NCBI RefSeq assembly: GCF_003609575.1
Contig: NZ_MBTA01000027.1
Location: forward strand, 62,001-126,000
Length of the DNA stretch: 64,000 nt
Reading direction: 5' to 3'
From: Pelobium manganitolerans
GTDB lineage: Bacteria > Bacteroidota > Bacteroidia > Sphingobacteriales > Sphingobacteriaceae
Below, in pieces: positions 1-7,884 of this stretch. The notes under the pieces were generated by a model that was not told where the DNA came from, made no database searches, and saw only the letters and a program-made list of their open reading frames with translations. The translations under genes and the position numbers were made by a program. Numbering within the stretch: position 1 is the stretch's first letter; each line of letters starts with the position of its first letter.

Positions 1-258
1 GTGTTTTTATACGCTTTAAGCGATTATCCGCTAGAAAAAGTTTTAATTGCCATTACTGCTTTTAACCCGATAGACCTTGCGCGTATCTTGGTACTGCTAC
101 AACTGGATATTGCCGCTTTAATGGGTTATACCGGCGCATTGTTCCAAGATTTCTTTGGCAGCGGTTTCGGTATAGTCTTCAGTTTTGGGTTGTTAATGGT
201 TTGGTTTGTGGTGCCGTTGATCATCTCGCTTAGGGTTTTCAGAAAAAAAGATTTATAA
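1..258 (+). CDS. nosY: ABC transporter permease, NosY-like (C-terminal fragment)
   Basis: The frame is open from the first base, so this is the 3' end of a gene that begins outside the window; the GTG at base 1 is not a supported start. The 85 visible residues contain a hydrophobic stretch near residues 55-75 (FSFGLLMVWFVVPLIIS) and end in a basic RVFRKKDL tail, as in NosY-type permeases. The phrase FNPIDLARILVLLQLDI near residue 21 also fits that family. NosY is the membrane part of the NosDFY transporter needed to mature the copper centre of nitrous oxide reductase. The copper-type genes that follow support this reading. Another ABC-2 permease is possible because the N-terminal half is missing. 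Confidence 0.65.
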   Translation: MFLYALSDYPLEKVLIAITAFNPIDLARILVLLQLDIAALMGYTGALFQDFFGSGFGIVFSFGLLMVWFVVPLIISLRVFRKKDL

Positions 259-285
259 AAAAGCATTCGAATTGCCCGCTATAAA

Positions 286-657
286 ATGAAGAAGGGAATC
301 GCCATATTAATTTTAATTGGACTCGCTTTCCAAGTGATGGCCCAGTTTGGCGCATTCCTTTATTTTGAGGTAAACCGAGATTATATTGCAAAAAACGAAT
401 GTGAGAACATTGCCAAACCACAAATGCACTGCGATGGCCAATGCGTTTTAAGCAAGCTATTGAAAAAAACAGATCAGGAAAAAGAAAACAAAAAAGCTTT
501 CAACACTCGGGTTTTAGATGCCTTCGTGCATGCAGATCTAGCTTTTGAGTTTGAAAACGTTTATTTTGAGATGGAAGTTCCAAATTTCTTTTTCAAAAAT
601 CCACATATTCAAGAGACACCTACTTCCATTTTTCATCCCCCGCCCGCTAATAGCTAA
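286..657 (+). CDS. Small Cys-containing exported or membrane-anchored protein
   Basis: A 123-residue protein with a hydrophobic N-terminus (about residues 3-27) that could be a signal peptide or anchor. It is followed by a conserved-looking cysteine cluster, CENIAKPQMHCDGQC, spanning roughly residues 39-53, with Met and His between the cysteines. The C-terminus is rich in Pro and aromatic residues (IFHPPPANS). It starts 27 bp after the NosY-like gene, on the same strand, and precedes a Met-rich lipoprotein and a copper-type receptor. I recognise this as a small family found beside metal genes in Bacteroidota, but no function is established that I know of. Copper handling is an inference from the cysteines and the neighbours. 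Confidence 0.7.
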   Translation: MKKGIAILILIGLAFQVMAQFGAFLYFEVNRDYIAKNECENIAKPQMHCDGQCVLSKLLKKTDQEKENKKAFNTRVLDAFVHADLAFEFENVYFEMEVPNFFFKNPHIQETPTSIFHPPPANS

Positions 658-897
658 AAGATTGCTTTGTTATAAAAAAGAAGTTTAAGCTGCCAGACTT
701 AATATTTAGGACTTAAACTTATTACTCAACACAACTTGTTCAGCAGTTGTAAGTCTTACGGTTTTCATAGCTTTTTACCATCGTAGAATTTATAAATGTT
801 GGCTTGTAAGCAATAGGTATGTATTATAACCCGGCTTTCTTATACACCCCAAAATATGCTTAGTGCAACCGAAGCAAAGCAATTTGCGCTAAGCTCT

Positions 898-918
898 CAA
901 TACTCAATACTCAATACT
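898..918 (-). repeat. Three perfect 7-bp tandem repeats (AGTATTG on minus strand)
   Basis: Three exact copies of CAATACT on the plus strand, AGTATTG on the minus strand. They end 6 nt before the ATG of the downstream lipoprotein, where a ribosome binding site would sit. Longer arrays of the same heptad occur at 28954-28981, 29042-29097 and 31583-31638. The remaining 658-924 spacer holds no gene I can support. Confidence 0.85.
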
Positions 919-924
919 AAAATC

Positions 925-1737
925 ATGAAAAACTTCTTCAAATATATCGCAATAAGCGCCGTAGCTTTCACACTCGCATCTTGCAGTAAAGACAATGAAA
1001 CTTTACCTTTTAACAGCAACAAAATCAAAATTGGTGAGGCCTACGCCATTGGTGCAGCCACTAAAATACAGCTTTGGGCCGATGCCGGTTTAGAAACTGG
1101 TTACAACAAATTATACCTAAGCGCAATAGATTCGGTAAGTGGTCAAGCCAAAACCGATGTCAACTTCAATATTTTGCCCATGATGACGATGACCATGAGC
1201 GGTGGTATGAAAATGCAGCACTCCTGCCCTTTTGAGCAAGCAAACGCAAGTGCAAAAAAAGACGGTTTAACTCCCGCCGCAGCGGTTTTTAGCATGCCTA
1301 CAACAGATTCTGGCTTTTGGGAAATGGAAGTTACTATCAACAACAAAAAGGCAGTAATCCCTTTTAGCGTAAAAGAGCCTAAACAATCGCGCTTGCTTAT
1401 GGTAAAATCTACGGCAGACAACAGCAACTATTTGGTTGCATTAATCCCAAACGCCACCTACAAAATCGGGGTTAATGATTTTGAACTTTTTGTCACCAAA
1501 AAAATTAACGGTATGACTTACACCCCGGCTGATGATTTAAAATTATCGATAGAACCAGAAATGCCAGACATGGGCCACGGATCACCTAACAATGTAAATC
1601 CGGCTTTAACCAGCAATGGTCATTACAAAGGGAAAGTCAATTTCACCATGTCTGGCTATTGGAAAGTCAACCTCCAAATTAAAAACGCTAGTGGAGTGGC
1701 TATCGCCGAAGATACCGCGTTCAACATTACCTTCTAA
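925..1737 (+). CDS. Met/His-rich lipoprotein, probable periplasmic copper-binding protein
   Basis: A 270-residue lipoprotein. The ATG at 925 was chosen because it gives a clean lipoprotein signal (MKNFFKYIAISAVAF then LASC). The frame stays open upstream to 856, but that extension would bury the signal and covers a repeat tract. About residues 86-99 form a Met-rich stretch, MMTMTMSGGMKMQH, followed by a Cys, and a later EMPDMGHG segment adds more Met and His. Such Met/His patches typically bind copper. The rest looks beta-rich, and the FixH/YtkA-like fold is a guess. It lies 13 bp before the TonB-dependent receptor, so the two are probably co-transcribed and could hand over copper at the outer membrane. 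Confidence 0.75.
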   Translation: MKNFFKYIAISAVAFTLASCSKDNETLPFNSNKIKIGEAYAIGAATKIQLWADAGLETGYNKLYLSAIDSVSGQAKTDVNFNILPMMTMTMSGGMKMQHSCPFEQANASAKKDGLTPAAAVFSMPTTDSGFWEMEVTINNKKAVIPFSVKEPKQSRLLMVKSTADNSNYLVALIPNATYKIGVNDFELFVTKKINGMTYTPADDLKLSIEPEMPDMGHGSPNNVNPALTSNGHYKGKVNFTMSGYWKVNLQIKNASGVAIAEDTAFNITF

Positions 1738-1750
1738 AAAACATTTTGCC

Positions 1751-3772
1751 ATGGCAATTTTAAAAATCACCATTTTAAGCATCGGTATCAGCCTTGGCGC
1801 TGTTGCCGCTGTAATGGCGCAAGCCTGTTGCCCAACCGATAGCGTATTTAAACATTGCGATTTGCAAGAAGTTGTGGTAACCGAAAAACTAAATGACAAT
1901 AACGCTTTATTAAAGTTTTATAAAAGCCACAAAACCTCTGCTACCGAAGATGTTTTAAGCCGTTTGGCGGCGGTAAATTTGATACGCCGTGGCAACTATG
2001 CCATGGAGCCGGTAATACGCGGTTTTTCTGCCAACCAAATAGGCTTAACGCTAGACGGTATCAAAATTTTTGGCGCCTGTACGGACCATATGGACCCGCC
2101 AACATCGTATGTTGAGCCCTCAAATTTAAAAAGCATCCAACTGGCTACAAACGGCGCATCATGCAAATATGGCTCAAACATTGGCGGTTCTTTAAATTTG
2201 CAATTGGCACAAGCGCAGCTCGCTACAGAAAATCCGCTTAGCGGAATGTTTAGTAGCTCTTACGCCATGGGTACACAAAGTACAAACAACGTGATGGAGC
2301 TAAATTACGGCGCTCAAAATTTTGGTATCCGCTTAAGCGGTGTTTACCGTAAAGCCAATAATTACCAAGCAAAAAACCAAGAAGTGCCTTTTACACAGTT
2401 TCAGAAAGTGAACTTTAGCGTTAACGGTAAATACATGCTTAAAGACAATAGCTTTTTGAGTTTAGATGTATTGATGGATGACGGTTGGGATATCGGCTAT
2501 GCTGCCTTGCCCATGGATGTGGCTTTTGCGAAAGCTAAAATCTATGCGCTGTCGTACAAAGTTTATCCAAAAAACTCCAGTTTCGAGTATTTTGAAGCGA
2601 AAGCTTACGGAAACAACATTAACCACAGCATGGACGACACCAAACGTCCGCTTACACCTATGCATATGGACATGCCCGGCACCAGCAATACTTATGGTGC
2701 TTACGCCGAAGCATTACTGAACTGGAACCATAAAAGTAGGCTTACATTAAGGGCTGATGGATACAGCAATATGAGCCATGCGGAAATGACGATGTACCCC
2801 AACGGCAGCACGCCTATGTTTATGCTCACTTGGCCGGATGTGCACAGCGCCAACATCGGCATGTTTGCCAATAACGATTACGCGATAAACAGCAAATTAA
2901 CTTTCAGCCTTAACGGCAGGTTAGATGTAAACCGAGCATCTGTGACAAGTGCCTTAGGCAAGCAACAATTAAATGTTTTTAATTACGATGTAGATGCCCC
3001 GCGCGTACGTTTGCTAAAGAATATCGGTACGGGTTTAAGCTATCGCAAAAATGGCTATTACAGCGTGGCAAACTTTAGCTATGCAGAACGCCCCGCTTCT
3101 ACCAATGAACTTTATGGGTTTTATCTTTTTAATGCTTATGACGGTTATGATTATATCGGAAACCCAACACTTAAAAATGAATATGCTTTGAACGCGGAGC
3201 TTAGCAACGGCTTCAAAAATGCTTGGTCAGATGTAAACCTGACCCTTTTTAACAGCCGTGTTTACAATTATACCTTAGGAAAATACCACCCCGAGTTGAG
3301 TGTGATGACCATTGGTGCTAATGGCACTAAAATTTACGAGCAGGTAGATTATGCTACGCTTAAAGGTTTCGAATTGGGTTTAAATGTAACCTTTGCGAAG
3401 CATCTTAATTTTATAGGCAACTTGCGTTACACCTACGCAAACGACTATAGCGGCAATCCGCTTCCGATGATTTCTCCGCTAAAACTAACCGGCTCTTTAC
3501 ATTATCAACAAAAGCAGCTGAGTTTGCAGGCAGAAAGCATTTGGGCAAGTGCACAAAACCGCGTAAGCACTGCCGTAAACGAGAAAAGTACGCCAGCTTA
3601 CGCATTATTTAACGCACGTGCAGGTTACAACTTTCTGCTTAAAAAACAGCGGTTTGAATTAAACGTGGCGCTCGAAAATATATTTGACACCTACTACCGC
3701 GAGCATTTAGATTGGGGGAATATCCCGCGCCCAGGCCGGAGTTTAATTACAGGTTTGTCTTATTTATTTTAG
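1751..3772 (+). CDS. TonB-dependent outer-membrane receptor, copper type (OprC/NosA-like)
   Basis: A 673-residue receptor. The ATG at 1751 gives a signal peptide (MAILKITILSIGISLGAVAAVMAQ); the frame extends upstream to 1616 only by overlapping the lipoprotein gene. The plug domain occupies about residues 40-170 and the rest is a beta-barrel ending in GLSYLF with a terminal Phe. Cys110 and Met114 lie in GACTDHMDPP, giving the CxxxM motif that binds copper in Pseudomonas OprC. A second patch, Met304-His305-Met306-Asp307-Met308, could match the His/Met ligands on the barrel side. The neighbours are a Met-rich lipoprotein and a NosY-like permease. Copper import is therefore likely but inferred. 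The C-terminal barrel and the plug are both intact. Confidence 0.85.
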   Translation: MAILKITILSIGISLGAVAAVMAQACCPTDSVFKHCDLQEVVVTEKLNDNNALLKFYKSHKTSATEDVLSRLAAVNLIRRGNYAMEPVIRGFSANQIGLTLDGIKIFGACTDHMDPPTSYVEPSNLKSIQLATNGASCKYGSNIGGSLNLQLAQAQLATENPLSGMFSSSYAMGTQSTNNVMELNYGAQNFGIRLSGVYRKANNYQAKNQEVPFTQFQKVNFSVNGKYMLKDNSFLSLDVLMDDGWDIGYAALPMDVAFAKAKIYALSYKVYPKNSSFEYFEAKAYGNNINHSMDDTKRPLTPMHMDMPGTSNTYGAYAEALLNWNHKSRLTLRADGYSNMSHAEMTMYPNGSTPMFMLTWPDVHSANIGMFANNDYAINSKLTFSLNGRLDVNRASVTSALGKQQLNVFNYDVDAPRVRLLKNIGTGLSYRKNGYYSVANFSYAERPASTNELYGFYLFNAYDGYDYIGNPTLKNEYALNAELSNGFKNAWSDVNLTLFNSRVYNYTLGKYHPELSVMTIGANGTKIYEQVDYATLKGFELGLNVTFAKHLNFIGNLRYTYANDYSGNPLPMISPLKLTGSLHYQQKQLSLQAESIWASAQNRVSTAVNEKSTPAYALFNARAGYNFLLKKQRFELNVALENIFDTYYREHLDWGNIPRPGRSLITGLSYLF

Positions 3773-3896
3773 CCAGAGAAGCGGCTGAATAAAATTTGTA
3801 AAGTTTTAGAAGTTCATAGCCGTTTTTGTTTTCACAGTAATGCAATCGGCGAACTAGAGAACTTTAATATTCCGTTTTCGATTTAGGCGTGATGAG

Positions 3897-3929
3897 AAAC
3901 TTACGAAGTTTTTGAAACTTCGTAAGTTT
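3897..3929. repeat. 15-bp perfect palindrome with 3-nt loop
   Basis: Arms 3897-3911 and 3915-3929 are perfect reverse complements around the loop TTG. The arm reads AAACTTACGAAGTTT. It lies between convergent genes, the TonB receptor (ends 3772) and alaS (ends 3943), so it could stop transcription in both directions, although no long T-run follows on either side. It may also be a member of a dispersed palindromic family; only one copy is visible here. Confidence 0.8.
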
Positions 3930-3942
3930 GACGTAGAACTAG

Positions 3943-6549
3943 CTAAGCTTCTACCAAAGTTTTAGCTTTTGCCAAAGCAGCATCTAGTCCAGCTACATTT
4001 TTACCGCCTGCCGTGGCATAAAACGGCTGACCGCCACCGCCACCTTGTATTTCTTTCGCCAGCTCGCGCACCATATTTCCGGCATTAAAGCCTCTATCTT
4101 TTACGATATTTTCAGAAATCATTACGGTAAGCGAGGGTTTGCCTTCTATATCGGCTGCCAAAACCAATACCAAGTTGTTTACCACATCTTTAAGCTGAAA
4201 AGCTAAATTTTTGATGGCTTCAGCGTTAGGAAGCGCAACTTTTTCGGCAATAAAATTAACCCCGTTTATAGCGGTAGCTTTTGCTTTCAACTCGTCTTTT
4301 AAACCGGATGCTTTCTCGGAAACTGCTTTTTCTACCTCTTTCTTTAAACGTGAGTTCTCTTCTACCAAAGCTTCCACAGATTTGCTTAAATCTTGCGGAT
4401 TCTTTAAAATTTCTTTTAAATGCTTCAACAGCTCATCTTGCTGGCGGATGTAAGCTTCTGCTTTAGCGCCTGTAATGGCCTCTATACGTCTAACCCCAGC
4501 TGCAACGGCACTCTCGGCCACTATTTTAAAATAACCAATTTGTCCGGTTGCTTTTATGTGCGTGCCTCCACAAAGCTCTTTCGAGAATGCATCATCAAAA
4601 GTAATTACACGTACAAAGTCGCCGTATTTTTCGCCAAACAAAGCGGTAACACCGCTATCCAGTGCTTGCTGATAAGCTACATTGCGTTCTTCTTTTAACG
4701 GGATATTTGCACGCACCTTCTCGTTCACAATGCCTTCTACTTCTTTTATTTCTTCATCCGTAAGTTTAGAGAAATGCGAGAAATCAAAACGCAGCACCTC
4801 ATCGTTAACCAAAGAACCTTTTTGGTTTACATGCTCGCCCAACACCATTTTTAATGCGGCGTGCAATAAGTGGGTTGCCGAGTGGTTGTTTTCTGTAGAG
4901 GAGCGTTGAAGCGGGTTTACCCGAGCTACAAAGTTCGCTTCCAATTTTTTGGGCAGTTCTGCCACAAAGTGGATGAATAAACCGTTTTCTTTTTTGGTAT
5001 CGATAACGGCAACTTCTTCGCCCTCTCCTATCAATAAACCTTTATCGCCAACTTGCCCGCCGCTTTCGGCATAAAATGGCGTGCGATCCAGCACCAATTG
5101 ATATTGCTCTTTCCCTTTAGCGGTAACTTTACGGTATTTTAAGATTTGGGCCTGCGATTCTAATTCGTCATAACCTACAAATTCGGTTTCATCGCCTTCG
5201 TTTACGATTACCCAATCTTGCGTATCAATTGCAGTGGCGGCTCTTGAGCGGGCTTTTTGTTTTTGTAACTCGGCTTCAAAACCTTGCATATCCACCATTA
5301 AGCCTTTTTCACGCGCCATTAACTCCGTTAAATCTATCGGGAAACCGAAAGTATCATACAGTTCAAAAGCTTTTTCTCCACTAATCTCTTCCATCTTTTC
5401 GAAACGGCTAATGCCGTTCTCCAAGGTCCGTAGAAAGCTATTTTCTTCCTCCAGCACCACTTTTTGCACAAAATCTTTCTGCGCATACAGCTCATCAAAA
5501 ACACCATTAAATTGTTGAGCCAGTATCGGAACCAGCTGATTAAGAAATGGCGCTTTAAAACCTAAGGTTTGGTAAGCATAACGTACCGCGCGACGTAAAA
5601 TTCGGCGGATTACATAACCGGCCTTGTTATTAGAAGGTAGTTGCCCGTCTGCAATTGCAAAGGCAATAGCCCTAATATGGTCCGCCATAACGCGCATGGC
5701 AATATCTGTTTTCTCGGCCTCGCCATATTTTATTCCTGCATTTTCGGCAATAAACTGGATCATCGGCTGAAAAACATCCGTATCGTAATTAGAAGTTTTT
5801 TGTTGTATTACCCGCACCAAACGCTCAAAGCCCATCCCGGTATCTACGTGCTGTGCAGGCAACGTTTTCAGGCTTCCGTCTTTTAAACGGTTAAACTGCA
5901 TAAATACGTTGTTCCAAATCTCAATCACCAAAGGGTCGTCGGCATTTACCAAAGCAGCTCCGTTAACGCGTGCCCGCTCCTCATCGCTGCGACTGTCGAA
6001 ATGGATTTCCGAGCATGGACCACAAGGGCCAGTTTCGCCCATCTCCCAAAAATTATCTTTTTTGTTGCCCAGTAAAATGCGGTCTTCATCAACAAAAGCC
6101 TTCCAAAAATCATAAGCTTCCTGATCTTTAGGCAAACCCTCGCTATCGTCTCCCTCAAAAACAGTGACGTACAAGCGGTCTTTAGGTAATTTGTACACTT
6201 CTGTCAACAGTTCCCAGCTCCAAGTAATGGCTTCTTTCTTGAAATAATCGCCAAAACTCCAGTTGCCCAGCATCTCAAACATGGTGTGGTGATAGGTATC
6301 AATCCCTACCTCTTCCAAATCATTATGCTTGCCCGACACGCGCAAACAGCGCTGTGTATCTGCCACACGTGGATATTTAATGGTGGCCTCGCCTAAAAAC
6401 AGTTCTTTAAACTGGTTCATACCGGCGTTGGTAAACATCAATGTAGGGTCGTTCTTTACAACGATAGGTGCCGATGGCACAATCTGATGTCCTTTACTTT
6501 TAAAAAAATCTAAAAACTGTTGGCGTATCTGCTGGGCACTATTATTCAT
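3943..6549 (-). CDS. alaS: Alanine--tRNA ligase
   Basis: An 868-residue alanyl-tRNA synthetase, the usual length for the family. It charges tRNA-Ala with alanine. The N-terminal class II catalytic domain begins at [12 protein letters not shown]. The editing domain carries the zinc and catalytic motif His556-x3-His560 (HSATH) and Cys660-x3-His664 (CGGTH). A Gly-rich DHHA1 end ([14 protein letters not shown]) closes the protein. The start at 6549 is preferred over the open extension to 6681 because the protein then begins at the family's usual N-terminus. A TAnnTTTG promoter element at 6555-6562 also sits just upstream and would lie inside a longer gene. No neighbour on the same strand shares the transcript. 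Confidence 0.97.
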   Translation of the reverse strand: MNNSAQQIRQQFLDFFKSKGHQIVPSAPIVVKNDPTLMFTNAGMNQFKELFLGEATIKYPRVADTQRCLRVSGKHNDLEEVGIDTYHHTMFEMLGNWSFGDYFKKEAITWSWELLTEVYKLPKDRLYVTVFEGDDSEGLPKDQEAYDFWKAFVDEDRILLGNKKDNFWEMGETGPCGPCSEIHFDSRSDEERARVNGAALVNADDPLVIEIWNNVFMQFNRLKDGSLKTLPAQHVDTGMGFERLVRVIQQKTSNYDTDVFQPMIQFIAENAGIKYGEAEKTDIAMRVMADHIRAIAFAIADGQLPSNNKAGYVIRRILRRAVRYAYQTLGFKAPFLNQLVPILAQQFNGVFDELYAQKDFVQKVVLEEENSFLRTLENGISRFEKMEEISGEKAFELYDTFGFPIDLTELMAREKGLMVDMQGFEAELQKQKARSRAATAIDTQDWVIVNEGDETEFVGYDELESQAQILKYRKVTAKGKEQYQLVLDRTPFYAESGGQVGDKGLLIGEGEEVAVIDTKKENGLFIHFVAELPKKLEANFVARVNPLQRSSTENNHSATHLLHAALKMVLGEHVNQKGSLVNDEVLRFDFSHFSKLTDEEIKEVEGIVNEKVRANIPLKEERNVAYQQALDSGVTALFGEKYGDFVRVITFDDAFSKELCGGTHIKATGQIGYFKIVAESAVAAGVRRIEAITGAKAEAYIRQQDELLKHLKEILKNPQDLSKSVEALVEENSRLKKEVEKAVSEKASGLKDELKAKATAINGVNFIAEKVALPNAEAIKNLAFQLKDVVNNLVLVLAADIEGKPSLTVMISENIVKDRGFNAGNMVRELAKEIQGGGGGQPFYATAGGKNVAGLDAALAKAKTLVEA

Positions 6550-6554
6550 AGGCG

Positions 6555-6562
6555 CAAATATA
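6555..6562 (-). promoter_or_regulatory. -7 element TATATTTG of alaS
   Basis: On the minus strand this reads TATATTTG, a perfect match to the Bacteroidota -7 consensus TAnnTTTG. A TGTG sits 18 bp further upstream as a partial -33 element. The last base of the element is only 6 nt from the A of the alaS ATG, so the transcript may have almost no leader. Confidence 0.55.
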
Positions 6563-6740
6563 ATCAGATTAAGCATTTTACACAGGTAATTTACCGGCTG
6601 TTTATCGGATTTTAAAAGCACCTGAGATACATTTGAGGCTTCAAAAAAAGCAGTCTGTTTAACGCAAATTTTCCACAACAAACATTTTTGGCACTGTTAT
6701 TTCTATTGGCTTTATAATTTATAATTTAAACCATTTAGTG

Positions 6741-7190
6741 ATGAAAAGGATCATAGGAATAGTTTTAATTGCGGCGAGTTTGGCTGCATGTAACAACAAA
6801 TACAAGGCAAGTTCTGAAGAACGTGCAGATTCATTAAAAATGATAAAAGACAGTTTAACGCTTGATAGTTTTAAACGTGCGGAAGCCGCTAAAGCAGAAG
6901 CAGAAAAACAAAGGCAAGAGGAAGAAGCCGCTGCGTCCGCTGCAGCAGCTAAAAAGCCAACTGTGGTAAACCATTATCATACAACCACCACCACGCAAAC
7001 CCAAGCCGAGAAAAAAGGCTGGAGCTCGGCAGCTAAAGGCGCTGTAATTGGAGGCGCAGCAGGTGCAATTGGCGGTGCTTTAATTGATAAAAAGAAAGGT
7101 AGAGGCGCTCTTATCGGCGGAGCAGCAGGCGCCGGTGCAGGTTACTTAATTGGCCGGGACAAAGACAAAAAAACCGGAAGAGCGCAATAA
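6741..7190 (+). CDS. Glycine-zipper lipoprotein
   Basis: A 149-residue lipoprotein. The ATG at 6741 is taken as start; a GTG precedes it directly. The signal ends in LAACNN, a lipobox. A charged Ala/Glu/Lys-rich helix follows at about residues 45-75, then a short HYHTTTTTQTQ linker. The C-terminal third contains repeated small-residue motifs, GAVIGGAAGAIGGALI and GALIGGAAGAGAGYLIG, typical of glycine-zipper domains that pack in membranes. The protein ends in a basic tail. Likely an envelope protein; the exact role is unknown. A strong terminator follows at 7220-7255, so the gene is probably monocistronic. Confidence 0.85.
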   Translation: MKRIIGIVLIAASLAACNNKYKASSEERADSLKMIKDSLTLDSFKRAEAAKAEAEKQRQEEEAAASAAAAKKPTVVNHYHTTTTTQTQAEKKGWSSAAKGAVIGGAAGAIGGALIDKKKGRGALIGGAAGAGAGYLIGRDKDKKTGRAQ

Positions 7191-7219
7191 AAAGGCAACA
7201 TTAACCCTATCATATAACA

Positions 7220-7255
7220 AAGCCCGTTCTTTCTTTAAGAGGAACGGGCTTTTTT
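7220..7255 (+). terminator. Rho-independent terminator
   Basis: A 10-bp perfect stem (AAGCCCGTTC with GAACGGGCTT) and a 12-nt loop, followed by a run of T. It lies 30 bp after the glycine-zipper lipoprotein gene. Confidence 0.9.
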
Positions 7256-7275
7256 GTTAACCGTTGTGTCAAACG

Positions 7276-7734
7276 TTAATTTTTAGTTTCTGCCGTTAAA
7301 AGCTCAAAAATTTGGGTATCGCTTAAAATATACCAAACACGGTCTATATCATTAATATCCACTTTGCCACTAAAGCAATAATACTGTGCATGGGTTTCGC
7401 CCGGTTTAGTGGTATATTCTACCGCATAGTCGCCCTCTTTGGCTTGGGTGGTATAGTTTCTGATTAGTTTCCCTGATTTTAGCAAAATCATGATTTTATC
7501 ATCTTTAGAAACAAAATCTTTAGCGCCTTTTTGGTTGATAAGGGCAGCCTTGATGGAGGTGTAAGGTTTAACAGTTGCCGACTCTGTGTAAGAAGCTGTA
7601 GAAGGATAAAATCCGAAAAGGTAGTCAATGGTTTTATCCGGACTGGAAACCGTAGTGTAAAAATACTTGGTTTGTGCTTGTGAAACGCCCGCTACGAACG
7701 CTAGCAAAAAGATTGTGGTAAATAAGGTTTTCAT
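7276..7734 (-). CDS. Secreted protein of unknown function
   Basis: A 152-residue protein. The ATG at 7734 gives a signal peptide (MKTLFTTIFLLAFVAGVSQAQ); an ATG 24 bp upstream is less fitting. The mature part has many Thr, Lys and aromatic residues, no cysteine motif beyond a single YYCF, and no domain I recognise. It is flanked by a terminator of the opposing gene and by a divergent patatin-family gene, so it stands alone. A TAATTTTG element on the minus strand at 7756-7763 may be its promoter. Confidence 0.7.
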   Translation of the reverse strand: MKTLFTTIFLLAFVAGVSQAQTKYFYTTVSSPDKTIDYLFGFYPSTASYTESATVKPYTSIKAALINQKGAKDFVSKDDKIMILLKSGKLIRNYTTQAKEGDYAVEYTTKPGETHAQYYCFSGKVDINDIDRVWYILSDTQIFELLTAETKN

Positions 7735-7755
7735 ATTTGTGAATTTTGGTTGCTT

Positions 7756-7763
7756 CAAAATTA
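7756..7763 (-). promoter_or_regulatory. Putative -7 element TAATTTTG
   Basis: Minus-strand TAATTTTG fits TAnnTTTG and ends 22 nt before the ATG at 7734. No clear -33 element was found. Confidence 0.35.
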
Positions 7764-7884
7764 CGGGCTTAGCTTGCCGTGAACCATACGTAATTTTACG
7801 TATTTTTTAGTTGCGCGTACCTCCCTCTTTACCTACCCAAAGGGCTTTGTAATAAATTAAATTGTAAATTAGGAGCTTAAAAGA

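Noticed and set aside
1616-1750. Upstream extension of the TonB receptor frame
   Set aside because: It overlaps the lipoprotein gene and has no signal peptide; the ATG at 1751 gives a proper one.
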